64,000 nt of DNA from Acinetobacter sp. NCu2D-2 (GTDB lineage: Bacteria; Pseudomonadota; Gammaproteobacteria; Pseudomonadales; Moraxellaceae). Numbering within the stretch: position 1 is the first letter of the stretch; every line of letters starts with the position of its first letter. Below the pieces are notes generated by a model. That model was not told the origin of the DNA. It searched no databases and was given only the letters and a program-made list of their open reading frames with translations. The translations under genes were made by a program, and so were the position numbers. Positions 40,069 through 49,016 of the stretch are shown here, in pieces. The DNA is taken from assembly GCF_001647675.1 (NCBI RefSeq), contig NZ_CP015594.1, positions 2,294,001 through 2,358,000 of the forward strand, in the 5' to 3' direction.

Positions 40069-40097
40069 ATTATCACTCTGTTTCAACAAAGCTCCAA
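40069..40097 (-). promoter_or_regulatory. Candidate promoter of the rsmH-mraY cluster
   Basis: On the minus strand TTGGAG and GATAAT are separated by 17 bases, about 40 bases upstream of the rsmH start codon. The -10 matches consensus at five of six positions and the -35 is weaker. Other AT-rich candidates exist in the same gap. Confidence 0.35.
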
Positions 40098-40320
40098 ACG
40101 ACTTTTTGTAGATATATATTATTTTCTATAGAGAAAACCGTTTTTTGTTCGTTCTATCAAATCTATAATCGCATTTCTAACAGTTTTCAGAATTTCACTT
40201 CGGCTCACTCGCCTAAAATTGCAATTATCGACAAAAACACAGGGCTTCTTTTTTTCTTGTTATCATCCTCTTGATTGTTTCATCTTTTTATATTTCTCCC
40301 ATTTTAAGCTGAGCTTTACC

Positions 40321-40659
40321 ATGAAAAAACCCGTATTGTGGATTTTGGCAGCTGCTCTTATGACGCTTTTAATCGGCTATCAGATGTTATATCCGAATGC
40401 TGAGTTAAGAGCAAAACATCAAGCGACACTGTGTAATGTTGTCCGTTTAAGTCCTGAATTAAATACCAAAGCTGAACTTTTACAGCGGTTGAATTTTATT
40501 TATGACAATAGCACACCGACTTATGCCTATTATCATCCGAAATTTTATCGCGTTTATAGCCAATATTTGATTCAGCAGTTTCTCGCTTTAAGCCCAGAAC
40601 AACAGCACATCGCTCGACAAGATTTTGAACAATGCCGTCAAATGATTGATCGTGACTAA
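40321..40659 (+). CDS. Small membrane-anchored protein of unknown function
   Basis: This protein of about 112 residues starts MKKPVLWILAAALMTLLIG, a signal anchor or signal peptide, followed by a hydrophilic helical part (ELNTKAELLQRLNF, AYYHPKFYRVYSQYLIQQFLALSPEQQ) with two cysteines (TLCNVV and FEQCRQ) that could pair in the periplasm. The ATG at 40321 is chosen because the longer upstream frame has no protein-like character. The family is not recognised. The IS3-family element begins 11 bases past its stop, so any natural terminator has been separated from it. Confidence 0.6.
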   Translation: MKKPVLWILAAALMTLLIGYQMLYPNAELRAKHQATLCNVVRLSPELNTKAELLQRLNFIYDNSTPTYAYYHPKFYRVYSQYLIQQFLALSPEQQHIARQDFEQCRQMIDRD

Positions 40660-40715
40660 GTCATATAGCCTGTCTTGTCCTGAAATAGATTGACAGTATT
40701 CCACTTCAAACCGAG

Positions 40716-41525
40716 TTAAGCAATTAGCTCGGTTTTTGTTTGCTCATACATCTGATTCGGGGTGTTCATATTTAAACTTAAATGCGGTCTATAACAATTG
40801 TAAATCATGATAGATTCCGCAATTAAGTGATCTAACTCCTTCATGGTTTGACATCGCGTGGTTAAAAACTCCTGCTTTAATATTCCATTAATTCGCTCTG
40901 CTAATGCATTCTGATAACAGTCCTTGCCATCTGTCATGGAAGGACATATCCCATAATGGCGCAATGCCGATTGATATAGCTCAGAGCAATATTGAGCACC
41001 TCTATCTGAATGATGAATCATCCTAGTCGCTCGATCTGTCGCTTGCTGCATCGCCATATGTAGAGCCTGCACAACATTCTCCGCACGCATATCATTCGAT
41101 AACTTATAACCTTTAATCTGTCGGGTATAAGCATCTGTCACCAAGGATAAATAATGCACACCTTCAGCACTCTCAACATAGGTAATATCACTAACAAAGA
41201 CTTCATTGGCTTGCACTGCTGAATAATCCTTTAATAAATTTGGATGCTTCTTCATCCAATGCTTGCTATCCGTAGTTTTTGTATAGCAACGCTTAGGGCG
41301 AATCAATAAGTTATTTTCTTTCAATATTTTAAATAACTGATCCCGTCCACACTTTAAACCACGTTGCAACAATTTGCCTTTAATAAGCCAATACAGCTTA
41401 CGTGTTCCGATACTTGGCATGAGACAGCGATATTCCATAACCAACTCAAGTATTTGTTCAGTTGCTTGTGCAGTCATTTGAGCACGTTTTTCTGCTTGAT
41501 AATAAGCTTGTCGGGTGATTCCCAA
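40716..41525 (-). CDS. IS3-family transposase OrfB
   Basis: This integrase-core DDE protein has D113 (FVSDITYV), D174 (HHSDRGAQY) and E210 (NALAERINGILKQEF), so the catalytic triad is complete. The frame is open upstream of the first start codon and lies at -1 relative to orfA. It is probably made as an OrfAB fusion by -1 frameshifting near CAAAGAAG at the end of orfA. Confidence 0.9.
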   Translation of the reverse strand: MGITRQAYYQAEKRAQMTAQATEQILELVMEYRCLMPSIGTRKLYWLIKGKLLQRGLKCGRDQLFKILKENNLLIRPKRCYTKTTDSKHWMKKHPNLLKDYSAVQANEVFVSDITYVESAEGVHYLSLVTDAYTRQIKGYKLSNDMRAENVVQALHMAMQQATDRATRMIHHSDRGAQYCSELYQSALRHYGICPSMTDGKDCYQNALAERINGILKQEFLTTRCQTMKELDHLIAESIMIYNCYRPHLSLNMNTPNQMYEQTKTELIA

Positions 41526-41548
41526 CCACTGACAATAACGTGAAACGC

Positions 41549-41938
41549 TTAGTCTTCTTTGGCTTTGCCAATCTTTGAAACGTGCTCGGTATACTTTTTT
41601 CCAAGATCAGTCCCACATTCTTTATCAATGTGATAAATCACATCCTGAATAAATTCAGTTTTAAGCTTTTCTGCGGCTAACTGCTTTTCTAATTGGCGGA
41701 TTCGTTGTTGGGGTGTCAATTGGCGTTTAGAAGAAGTCGGCATATTCGAAGTCCAGTCCTGTTGTCCGTGCTTGCGTAACCATACCAGCACAGTTGATCT
41801 TCCTTGAATACCATATTTTGCCTGAGCTTGCTTATAAGTAATTTGCCCTTTTTCTACTTCATGTACCACCATCATTTTAAAGGCAAAGCTATAGTCACGT
41901 TGTGTACGTTTAACTCGTTGTTCTCGTTTATGTTCCAT
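41549..41938 (-). CDS. IS3-family transposase OrfA
   Basis: The protein has 129 residues, with a helix-turn-helix region (ITYKQAQAKYGIQGRSTVLVWLRKHG) and a C-terminal leucine-zipper-like stretch (RIRQLEKQLAAEKLKTEFIQDVIY). It binds the element ends and supplies the N-terminal half of the OrfAB fusion. Confidence 0.9.
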   Translation of the reverse strand: MEHKREQRVKRTQRDYSFAFKMMVVHEVEKGQITYKQAQAKYGIQGRSTVLVWLRKHGQQDWTSNMPTSSKRQLTPQQRIRQLEKQLAAEKLKTEFIQDVIYHIDKECGTDLGKKYTEHVSKIGKAKED

Positions 41939-41984
41939 AAAATAAGTCTCTTAAGGTGTAAACTTATTTCAGGACGGGACAGCC

Positions 41985-42021
41985 TACAAAATAAAAAAGC
42001 CCGCTTAAATGCGGGCTTTTT
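41985..42021 (-). terminator. Terminator after the first sulfate-binding protein gene
   Basis: The perfect 11-base stem AAAAAGCCCGC/GCGGGCTTTTT (41994-42004 with 42011-42021) is followed on the minus strand by TTAT. It lies 12 bases beyond the stop of the gene ending at 42034. Confidence 0.9.
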
Positions 42022-42033
42022 ATAAGCTTAATC

Positions 42034-43053
42034 TTAACGTTTGCTGTTATAGATTTGATCGAAGATCGCACCATTTACGAAGTGAGTTTTCTGTGCATTT
42101 GCCCAACCACCAAATACTTCATCAATCGTAAATGTTTTGATTTTCGGGAACTGTGCAGAATATTTCGCAAGTGCTTTGGCATTACGTGGACGATAGAAAT
42201 GTTTTGCAGCCATTTCCTGACCAAGTGGTGAATATAGATAGTTGATATAGCCTTTTGCTAGCCACTTATTACCATTTTTCTCAACAGTTTTATCTACAAT
42301 CGCAACCGAAGGTTCTGTCAAAATTGAAATAGATGGATAAACAATTTCAAATTTGTTTTTACCCAAGGCTTTTTGTGTCACAAGGGCTTCATTTTCCCAT
42401 GTTAACAATACATCACCAATGCCGCGCTCAGCGAAGGTAGTCATAGAAGCACGTGCAGCAGAGTCCATCACTTTCACGTTTTTGTACATCTTGCCGACAA
42501 ATTCTTGTGCTTTTGCCTTATTACCACCTGGTTGTTTCTCTGCATAACCCCAAGCTGATAAATATACCCAACGAGGTAAACCACCTGTTTTAGGGTTTGG
42601 TGTAATAATTTCTACACCCGGCTTAACCAAGTCATTCCAGTCTTTGATGTGTTTTGGGTTGCCTTTACGCACCATCATAACCACTGTAGATGTATATGGT
42701 GCTGAGTTATGCGGAAACTCTTTTTGCCAACCTGAATTGATTTGTCCTGAACGCACAATCTCTTCAATATCATTGGCCAACGCCAAGGTCACCACGTCAC
42801 CTTTTAAACCATCCACAACAGAACGTGCTTGTTTGCCTGAACCACCGTGTGATTGTTTAAAGTTCACATCAATACCTGTGCGGCTCTTCCAATAAGCACC
42901 AAATGACTTATTGAACTCGTCATAGAATTCACGTGTTGCATCATAAGATACGTTAAGGAATTCACGGTCTGCAGCGTGTGTCGCAGTTGTTGTCACTGCA
43001 AAACCAGCAACCAACAACACTGAACTGAAAATAGATTTTAATTGAGTCTTCAT
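42034..43053 (-). CDS. sbp: Periplasmic sulfate-binding protein (paralogue 1)
   Basis: This solute-binding protein has a signal peptide (SIFSSVLLVAGFAVTTTATHA) and the sulfate/thiosulfate family signatures NVSYDATREFYDEFN and [17 protein letters not shown], the latter containing sulfate-binding residues. [21 protein letters not shown] and [11 protein letters not shown](L)TWENEA are also conserved. The ATG at 43053 is chosen since upstream residues are not signal-like. Sulfate transport permease and ATPase genes are not nearby. It lies downstream of a close paralogue, separated by a terminator, so it probably has its own promoter. Confidence 0.93.
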   Translation of the reverse strand: MKTQLKSIFSSVLLVAGFAVTTTATHAADREFLNVSYDATREFYDEFNKSFGAYWKSRTGIDVNFKQSHGGSGKQARSVVDGLKGDVVTLALANDIEEIVRSGQINSGWQKEFPHNSAPYTSTVVMMVRKGNPKHIKDWNDLVKPGVEIITPNPKTGGLPRWVYLSAWGYAEKQPGGNKAKAQEFVGKMYKNVKVMDSAARASMTTFAERGIGDVLLTWENEALVTQKALGKNKFEIVYPSISILTEPSVAIVDKTVEKNGNKWLAKGYINYLYSPLGQEMAAKHFYRPRNAKALAKYSAQFPKIKTFTIDEVFGGWANAQKTHFVNGAIFDQIYNSKR

Positions 43054-43240
43054 GAGATCAAAATACATATATAGATTACATATAACTATATGAAATAAAA
43101 TCACAAATCGCAATTCACCGTAATTGATAAAAACTAAATAAAATCAAACTATTTTTTGTTTTAATTTAACGCCTTATATCACAAAAAGTTCTAAAGAAAG
43201 CCTTTCTTATCAAGTTATAGCTTTTTATTCTTTAGATATG

Positions 43241-43273
43241 AAAAAAACGGATAAGAGACCTCTTATCCGTTTT
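43241..43273 (-). terminator. Terminator after the second sulfate-binding protein gene
   Basis: The 13-base stem AAAACGGATAAGA/TCTTATCCGTTTT (43244-43256 with 43261-43273) is followed on the minus strand by a run of Ts. It separates the two paralogous genes. Confidence 0.88.
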
Positions 43274-43301
43274 AATTTAACCCAAACTTTTATTTTTTAG
43301 C

Positions 43302-44303
43302 TTAGCGATTTTCTGCTGCAATTTGATCGTAGATTGCACCGTTCACAAAATGTGTTTTCTGTGCCTTTGCCCAACCCCCAAAAACTTTATCAATGGTAAA
43401 GGTTTGGATTTTAGGGAACTGCGCTGAATATTTTGCAGCTGCTTTACTATCACGTGGTCGGAAGTAGTATTTTGCTGCTAACTCCTGCCCCTTCGGTGAA
43501 TATAAATAGTTTAAATAGCCTTTGGCCAAATTGCGGTTTCCATTTTTATCAACAATCTTATCAACGATCGCAACCGATGGCTCTGCAAGAATTGAAATCG
43601 ATGGATACACAATTTCAAACTTTTCTTTACCCAAACCTTGCGTCGCAAGCAGTGCTTCATTTTCCCAAGACAACAGCACATCGCCAATACCACGCTCAGC
43701 AAAAGTGGTTAAAGAGCCGCGTGCGCCTGAATCAAGTACTTTGACATTGCCGTATAATTTTTTAACCAGTTCTTTGGCTTTGGCATCATTACCACCCGGT
43801 TGTTTCAGTGCATAACCCCATGCTGATAAATAAATCCAACGCGGTGCGCCACCAGTTTTTGGATTTGGTGTAATGATTTCAACACCTGGCTTGGTCAGAT
43901 CATTCCAATCTTTAATTTTCTTTGGATTACCCTTACGCACAAGGAATACGATAGTTGAAGTATAGGGTGCTGAGTTACTCGGAAATTCTTTTTGCCAACC
44001 TTTCTGAATCAGGCCTGCAGCTACGATTTCTTCAATATCATTTGCCAATGCCAAGGTCACGACATCTGCTTGTAAACCATCTACTACTGATCGTGCTTGC
44101 TTACCTGAGCCGCCATGTGATTGCTTAAAATTAACCGTTTGTCCGGTTTTTTGTTTCCAGAATTTTCCAAACTCTTCGTTATATTCTTGATAAAATTCAC
44201 GTGTTGGATCGTAAGAAACATTTAAAAAGTCTTTTGCGAACAGTTGCTGTGTAGCTGCTTCACTAAGCAGCAATAATGCTGCTGATGCAATTATTTTTTT
44301 CAT
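43302..44303 (-). CDS. sbp: Periplasmic sulfate-binding protein (paralogue 2)
   Basis: This 333-residue paralogue of the neighbouring protein has signal peptide [22 protein letters not shown] and the same binding signatures ([32 protein letters not shown]). Long stretches are identical between the two, including the C-terminal KTHFVNGAI. The pair probably arose by tandem duplication. Each copy has its own terminator, which allows separate regulation. Confidence 0.93.
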   Translation of the reverse strand: MKKIIASAALLLLSEAATQQLFAKDFLNVSYDPTREFYQEYNEEFGKFWKQKTGQTVNFKQSHGGSGKQARSVVDGLQADVVTLALANDIEEIVAAGLIQKGWQKEFPSNSAPYTSTIVFLVRKGNPKKIKDWNDLTKPGVEIITPNPKTGGAPRWIYLSAWGYALKQPGGNDAKAKELVKKLYGNVKVLDSGARGSLTTFAERGIGDVLLSWENEALLATQGLGKEKFEIVYPSISILAEPSVAIVDKIVDKNGNRNLAKGYLNYLYSPKGQELAAKYYFRPRDSKAAAKYSAQFPKIQTFTIDKVFGGWAKAQKTHFVNGAIYDQIAAENR

Positions 44304-44692
44304 TTGAAATACTCTGTGTGTAATTATTGAGCAATATATAAATAAAAAAATTATTTCACAATCAGTCCTTTATATGAATAAATCCAATCTATTTCTGATT
44401 TAGAGATATTCAAGCAATCAGGCGATTTAGCATTTTTTTCCATAAGTTAAGCGATATAAATTTTTATTTTTTTCTTTAAATTCACGCTATCTTCATAGTT
44501 GTTTGTTACAAAGGTGACAATTATGGAAAAACTTGCAAAGTTAAGTGAATTCCTTCAACGATATTTTACTTTTTTGTAATTTTTGTGACGTAGTTCTACT
44601 TTTTTTAAAGTGAATTGTGATTAAATTGTAGTCATATTAAAAACACGTTCACAAAAATTAATCCAAATCAGATACAAGGGGGACGTTTAGAA
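44304..44692. other. AT-rich intergenic region containing a possible 18-codon ORF
   Basis: This gap separates the divergent sulfate-binding gene and the small secreted-protein gene, and should hold both promoters. It is very AT-rich. The only coding candidate is a short ORF at 44523-44579, listed separately. No strong hairpin is seen. Confidence 0.45.
44523..44579 (+). CDS. Possible 18-residue small protein or leader peptide
   Basis: The short ORF reads MEKLAKLSEFLQRYFTFL and is preceded by AAGGTG about seven bases upstream of its ATG, a reasonable ribosome binding site in an otherwise bare region. The peptide would form an amphipathic helix. It lies 113 bases upstream of the small secreted-protein gene. 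It could be a free small protein, a leader, or chance. Confidence 0.3.
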   Translation: MEKLAKLSEFLQRYFTFL

Positions 44693-44995
44693 ATGAAACT
44701 TACAGTGTTCACGACAAGCATCCTAAGTCTTTTTCTTCTTTTAACTTCACAATTGGGTTATGCCGTTGTGGTGAAAGAAAATATGGTGAAGCAACCGATG
44801 AGTACATTGGCGGCTAAGTCTTCTCCAATTGAAAAAGCGTTACAACAACAAAATGCTGAAAAACGTTTACAGTCAGAAGATAATCTGAAAATGCTCACAG
44901 CATTAAAAGTTGCTCCTGCACAAAGTTTCCTGGCAGAACAAAATTTACGTTTCAGCCGTTTATTGCAAACTCTATTTGCATCTTCAAGTTCTTAA
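44693..44995 (+). CDS. Small secreted protein of unknown function
   Basis: This 100-residue protein has a clear signal peptide (LTVFTTSILSLFLLLTSQLGYA). The mature part of about 75 residues is polar and helical, with no cysteine (SSPIEKALQQQNAEKRLQSEDNLKMLTALK). AAGGGGG precedes the start. The family is not recognised. A terminator follows it, before gltX. Confidence 0.65.
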   Translation: MKLTVFTTSILSLFLLLTSQLGYAVVVKENMVKQPMSTLAAKSSPIEKALQQQNAEKRLQSEDNLKMLTALKVAPAQSFLAEQNLRFSRLLQTLFASSSS

Positions 44996-45020
44996 ATCTG
45001 TTCTAACTACCTAACTTTTA

Positions 45021-45068
45021 CGCCTCATCATTCAATGTGAATTAAGCATTAAGTGATGAGGCTTTTTC
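45021..45068 (+). terminator. Terminator after the small secreted-protein gene
   Basis: The stem GCCTCATCA/TGATGAGGC (45022-45030 with 45054-45062) has a 23-base loop and is followed by TTTTT. It ends just before the gltX promoter region. Confidence 0.75.
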
Positions 45069-45070
45069 GT

Positions 45071-45076
45071 TATAAT
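45071..45076 (+). promoter_or_regulatory. Candidate -10 box of gltX
   Basis: A perfect TATAAT lies 35 bases upstream of the gltX start codon, directly after the preceding terminator. A weak -35 (TTAAGT, 45049-45054) sits 16 bases upstream, inside the terminator stem. Confidence 0.45.
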
Positions 45077-45110
45077 AGTCCCTAATTTACATTCTGATTA
45101 ATAGCTGATT

Positions 45111-46619
45111 ATGACTGTTCGTACCCGTATTGCGCCCTCTCCTACAGGCTTTCCTCATGTAGGAACTGCCTATATCGCTTTGTTTAACCTATGCTTTGCA
45201 AAACAACATGGCGGTGAATTCATTCTTCGTATTGAAGATACAGACCAATTACGTTCTACACCTGAATCTGAAAAAATGATTTTAGATTCGCTTCGTTGGT
45301 TAGGTCTAAACTGGTCAGAGGGTCCAGACGTGGGTGGTCCACATGCACCTTATCGCCAATCTGAACGTATGGACATTTATAAAAAATATGCGTTGGAACT
45401 GGTTGAAAAAGGTCATGCATTCTATTGCTTCGCAACTGCAGAAGAATTGGATCAAATGCGTGCTGAACAGCAAGCACGTGGCGAAACACCACGTTACGAT
45501 GGTCGTGGTCTAAAACATACGCCTGAAGAAGTGGCACGTCGTTTAGCTGCGGGCGAACCACACGTGATTCGTATGAAAGTGCCTGAGGAAGGCATCTGTA
45601 AATTTAACGATTTGCTCCGTGGTGAAGTTGAAATTCCATGGGCACAAGTCGACATGCAAATTTTGCTTAAAACTGACGGTCTGCCAACTTATCATTTGGC
45701 GAACGTGGTCGATGACCATTTAATGGAAATCACCCATGTCATCCGAGGTGAAGAATGGATTCCATCTGCACCAAAACACCAATTACTTTATAAATACTTT
45801 GGTTGGGACATGCCGGTACTGTGCCACATGCCACTTTTACGTAACCCAGATAAATCAAAACTGTCTAAACGTAAAAACCCAACTTCAATTAACTACTACA
45901 AAGACATCGGTGTTTTACCTGAAGCCTTGTTGAACTACTTGGGCCGTATGGGTTGGTCTATGCCGGATGAACGTGAAAAATTCACTTTGGCTGAAATGAT
46001 CGAAAATTTCGACATCAAGCGCGTATCTTTAGGTGGTCCAATCTTTGATGTGGAAAAACTGAATTGGCTCAATGGTCAATGGATTAAAGGTTTAACCCCA
46101 GGTCAATTGCTTGATACTTTACTTGCTTGGAAATCTGACCGTAATACGCTTGAAGAAATCGCTACTGCGATTCAACCCCGTATTAACTTATTGTCAGAAG
46201 CTGTGAATTGGGCAGGTTTCTATTTCAATCAGTTCCCGAATATCAGCAAAGAACAGTTTGAAAGCAAGAAATTGACCGAAGAACAAGTGCGTCAAAGCCT
46301 GCAGTTTGCCATTTGGCGTTTAGAAAGCATGTTCACATGGAATAATGACACCGTAAGCCAAACCTTGATGGATTTGGCAAACCAAATGGGCATTAAACTA
46401 CGTGACTTTATGCCAACCTTCTTTATTGCCATTGCAGGTTCAACGTCTTCTACCCCTGTGATGCAATCGATGGTGACCATTGGTCCTGATTTGACCTTTG
46501 CCCGTTTACGTCATGCGCTTGAAATTGTCGGCGCACCGAGCAAAAAAGAAACAAAAGCATGGGAAAAACTCAATGAAAGCTTAAAATTGCCGAAAAATGA
46601 CGCAGTTGATGAAGCTTAA
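45111..46619 (+). CDS. gltX: Glutamyl-tRNA synthetase
   Basis: This 502-residue class I synthetase has the HIGH-type motif HVGT (H16-T19) in [17 protein letters not shown] and the KMSKS-type motif KLSKR (K250-R254). It charges tRNA-Glu. The gene is followed within 100 bases by the cognate tRNA-Glu gene, which has its own promoter. Confidence 0.96.
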   Translation: MTVRTRIAPSPTGFPHVGTAYIALFNLCFAKQHGGEFILRIEDTDQLRSTPESEKMILDSLRWLGLNWSEGPDVGGPHAPYRQSERMDIYKKYALELVEKGHAFYCFATAEELDQMRAEQQARGETPRYDGRGLKHTPEEVARRLAAGEPHVIRMKVPEEGICKFNDLLRGEVEIPWAQVDMQILLKTDGLPTYHLANVVDDHLMEITHVIRGEEWIPSAPKHQLLYKYFGWDMPVLCHMPLLRNPDKSKLSKRKNPTSINYYKDIGVLPEALLNYLGRMGWSMPDEREKFTLAEMIENFDIKRVSLGGPIFDVEKLNWLNGQWIKGLTPGQLLDTLLAWKSDRNTLEEIATAIQPRINLLSEAVNWAGFYFNQFPNISKEQFESKKLTEEQVRQSLQFAIWRLESMFTWNNDTVSQTLMDLANQMGIKLRDFMPTFFIAIAGSTSSTPVMQSMVTIGPDLTFARLRHALEIVGAPSKKETKAWEKLNESLKLPKNDAVDEA

Positions 46620-46631
46620 TTGATTTTAGTG

Positions 46632-46660
46632 TTGACGCATGGGCGTTATATCCCTAATAT
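46632..46660 (+). promoter_or_regulatory. Promoter of tRNA-Glu with GC-rich discriminator
   Basis: TTGACG (46632-46637) and TAATAT (46655-46660) are separated by exactly 17 bases, a near-consensus sigma70 promoter. The bases just after the -10 read AGCGCCC, a GC-rich discriminator of the type found at stringently controlled stable RNA promoters. Transcription would start near 46667, about 44 bases before the tRNA. An inverted repeat (ATGGGCG...CGCCCAT) overlaps the spacer and discriminator. Confidence 0.75.
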
Positions 46661-46710
46661 AGCGCCCATACAGAGATACAGCGTTAAACACTGATTCTGT
46701 TGCCTCACTT

Positions 46711-46786
46711 GTCCCTATCGTCTAGAGGCCTAGGACATCGCCCTTTCACGGCGGTAACCGGGGTTCGAATCCCCGTAGGGACGCCA
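46711..46786 (+). tRNA. tRNA-Glu (anticodon UUC)
   Basis: The 76-base cloverleaf has acceptor stem GTCCCTA pairing with TAGGGAC and an encoded CCA end. The anticodon loop CTTTCAC gives anticodon TTC at 46745-46747. The T-arm GGGGTTCGAATCCCC is standard. It closely follows the E. coli tRNA-Glu pattern. Confidence 0.97.
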
Positions 46787-46812
46787 TATTCAAGATGGTC
46801 AAACATCTTAAT

Positions 46813-46848
46813 AAAAAACCCAAGCATTACGACTTGGGTTTTTTATTG
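46813..46848 (+). terminator. Terminator after tRNA-Glu
   Basis: The stem AAAAAACCCAAG/CTTGGGTTTTTT (46813-46824 with 46833-46844) carries a terminal T-run, 27 bases past the tRNA. Confidence 0.9.
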
Positions 46849-46948
46849 CCTAAAATTTCTTATACAATGATTTACCTGTGTTTTTGGCTTTCAGAGCGTT
46901 TCTTGATTACAATAACAAAATCTAATCTAAGAAATATTCGGAGCCGCA

Positions 46949-47290
46949 ATGCAATATCGTTGCCCTCAATGTCAAAGTCCTAAAATCATGCCGGTTGCAC
47001 AACCAGGACAACCTGCAGCACGTCCTGTCGTGCCAAAAAGCCTTGTATTTTTAGTGCCTGCCCTATTTGTATTATTGCTGCTTGTCATCATTAGTATTGC
47101 GATGTGGATTTTCGGTGATGGTGCCGGTTCGACCCTACAAACAGCGACTGTGATTGTCTTTATCATGACCTTAATCTCAGGCTTTATGTTCTATAAAGAT
47201 TTGCCTGATTTTAAAATTTCGATGCAAGCCTTTATGCAATCGCAAAAGAAATGGAAATGTCGTGAATGTAATCACGAATGGGAAATTTAA
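46949..47290 (+). CDS. Small membrane protein with CxxC zinc-ribbon halves at both ends
   Basis: The 113-residue protein has C5-x-x-C8 at its N-terminus (YRCPQCQS) and C104-x-x-C107 at its C-terminus (WKCRECNHEWEI). Between them are two membrane helices at about 31-55 and 63-82, so both ends should face the same side, probably the cytoplasm, and could form one zinc ribbon together. The family is otherwise unrecognised. It is monocistronic, with terminators on either side. Confidence 0.75.
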   Translation: MQYRCPQCQSPKIMPVAQPGQPAARPVVPKSLVFLVPALFVLLLLVIISIAMWIFGDGAGSTLQTATVIVFIMTLISGFMFYKDLPDFKISMQAFMQSQKKWKCRECNHEWEI

Positions 47291-47300
47291 TTTTCTTTAA

Positions 47301-47338
47301 AAAAATAAAAAACCAGCTCGAAAGCTGGTTTTTTTATT
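47301..47338. terminator. Bidirectional terminator
   Basis: The stem AAAAAACCAGCT/AGCTGGTTTTTT (47307-47318 with 47323-47334) closes a CGAA loop, with A/T runs on both sides. It lies between the convergent zinc-ribbon gene and ettA. Confidence 0.92.
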
Positions 47339-47354
47339 TCAAATTTGGCAGGAA

Positions 47355-49016
47355 TTAACCACCAATTTTGCGATATTTTTGACGCTTGGTAATCAAGTCA
47401 TCACCATCGCGTTTACGACGAAATTCTTCAAACTCAGCATAGTTACCGGTGAAGAATTCAGGTGTTTCACCTTCGAATGACAAGATATGCGTTGCAATAC
47501 GGTCAAGGAACCAACGGTCATGCGAGATCACCATGACTGTACCTGGGAAGACAAGAATTGCATCTTCAAGCGCACGTAAAGTTTCGATATCCAAGTCGTT
47601 AGATGGTTCATCGAGTAAGATTACGTTTGCACCCATTTGCAAGATTTTTGCAAGTTGAAGACGGTTACGCTCACCACCTGACAATTGACCTACACGTTTT
47701 TGCTGATCTTGGCCTTTAAAGTTAAAGCGACCAATATACGCACGTGATGCAATTTCGTATTCACCAATACGTAAGATGTCTAAACCGCCAGAAACTTCTT
47801 CCCAAACAGTTTTGTTGTCATCTAGCGTGTCACGAATCTGACCGACGTAAGCTACTTTAACAGACTCACCAAGCGTTACAGTACCAGTATCCGGCTGTAA
47901 CTCACCTGTCATCATACGGAAGAGTGTAGTTTTACCCGCACCGTTCTCACCCACGATACCGACGATCGCACATGGTGGCACAACAAATGATAAATCTTTA
48001 TATAATAATTTATCACCAAACGATTTGCTGATGCCTTCAACTTCAACCACCTTATTACCCAAACGTGGACCAGGTGGAATATAAATTTCAGAGGTTTCAT
48101 TACGTTGTTGGAATTCACGCGAGTTCAACTCTTCGAAACGTTCCATACGTGCTTTGTTTTTCTTTTGCTGACCTTTGGCATTTGAACGAACCCATTCAAG
48201 TTCTTTTTTCAATGCCTTCGCAAAAGATTCTTCTTGTTTCTGTTCTTGCTCTAGACGCGCGTTCTTTTGCTCCAACCAAGAAGAATAGTTACCTTGGTAA
48301 GGAATACCATGGCCACGGTCAAGTTCAAGAATCCATTCCGCAACGTTATCAAGGAAGTAACGGTCATGGGTAATCGCAACGATGGTACCAGAGAAGTCTT
48401 TTAAGAAACGTTCTAACCATGCTACAGATGAAGCATCCAAATGGTTGGTCGGTTCGTCAAGAAGCAACATATCTGGTTTAGACAACAATAGACGGCATAA
48501 AGCAACACGACGGCGTTCACCACCTGAAAGCTTAGTTACATCTGCATCCCATGCAGGCAGGTTCAAGGCAGCTGCAGCTTGATCCATTTGGTTGACAATA
48601 TTATGTGCATCCCAAGCATGGATAATTGCTTCTAATTTTTCTTGCTCTTTTGCAAGTGCATCGAAGTCAGCATCTTCAGCAGCATATTCAGCGAATACTT
48701 CATCAAGACGTGCTAAAGCATCAAGTGGTTCACGTAAACCATCTTCAACGTTACCACGCACGTCTTTATTTGGATCAAGCGGTGGCTCTTGCTCGAGGTA
48801 ACCGATTTTGATACCTGGTTGAGCACGCGCTTCACCAGAGAAATCTTTATCTACGCCCGCCATAATACGAAGCAAAGTAGATTTACCCGCACCGTTTAGA
48901 CCAAGCACACCAATTTTTGCGCCTGGGAAAAATGATAAGGAGATATCTTTCAGGATTTCGCGCTTCGGCGGCACCATCTTAGATACTCGGTTCATCGTAT
49001 AAATATATTGGGCCAC
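47355..49016 (-). CDS. ettA: Energy-dependent translational throttle protein EttA (ABC-F)
   Basis: This 553-residue ABC-F protein has two ATPase domains and no membrane part. Walker A motifs are GLNGAGKST and GENGAGKTT, and signatures are LSGGERRRVALCRLL and LSGGERNRLQLAKIL. The inter-domain linker is charged (KKELEWVRSNAKGQQKKNKARMERFEEL), as in EttA, which binds the ribosomal E site and gates elongation by ATP/ADP ratio. The start is GTG with GAGGAG eight bases upstream. Confidence 0.94.
   Translation of the reverse strand: MAQYIYTMNRVSKMVPPKREILKDISLSFFPGAKIGVLGLNGAGKSTLLRIMAGVDKDFSGEARAQPGIKIGYLEQEPPLDPNKDVRGNVEDGLREPLDALARLDEVFAEYAAEDADFDALAKEQEKLEAIIHAWDAHNIVNQMDQAAAALNLPAWDADVTKLSGGERRRVALCRLLLSKPDMLLLDEPTNHLDASSVAWLERFLKDFSGTIVAITHDRYFLDNVAEWILELDRGHGIPYQGNYSSWLEQKNARLEQEQKQEESFAKALKKELEWVRSNAKGQQKKNKARMERFEELNSREFQQRNETSEIYIPPGPRLGNKVVEVEGISKSFGDKLLYKDLSFVVPPCAIVGIVGENGAGKTTLFRMMTGELQPDTGTVTLGESVKVAYVGQIRDTLDDNKTVWEEVSGGLDILRIGEYEIASRAYIGRFNFKGQDQQKRVGQLSGGERNRLQLAKILQMGANVILLDEPSNDLDIETLRALEDAILVFPGTVMVISHDRWFLDRIATHILSFEGETPEFFTGNYAEFEEFRRKRDGDDLITKRQKYRKIGG

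Larger units (their letters stand above)
40671..41981 (-). mobile_element. IS3-family insertion sequence with 3-bp target duplication
   Basis: The 1311-bp element has ends 5'-TG...CA-3' and imperfect terminal repeats (TGTCTTGTCCTGAAATA on the left against TGTCCCGTCCTGAAATA from the right). GCC flanks it on both sides (40668-40670 and 41982-41984), a 3-bp target duplication as expected for IS3 elements. It carries overlapping orfA and orfB on the minus strand. Matching duplications suggest a simple and fairly recent insertion. Confidence 0.92.

Noticed and set aside
40219-40320. N-terminal extension of the small protein gene at 40321
   Set aside because: The added 34 residues precede a normal signal anchor at MKKPVLWILAA, so they are unlikely to be translated.
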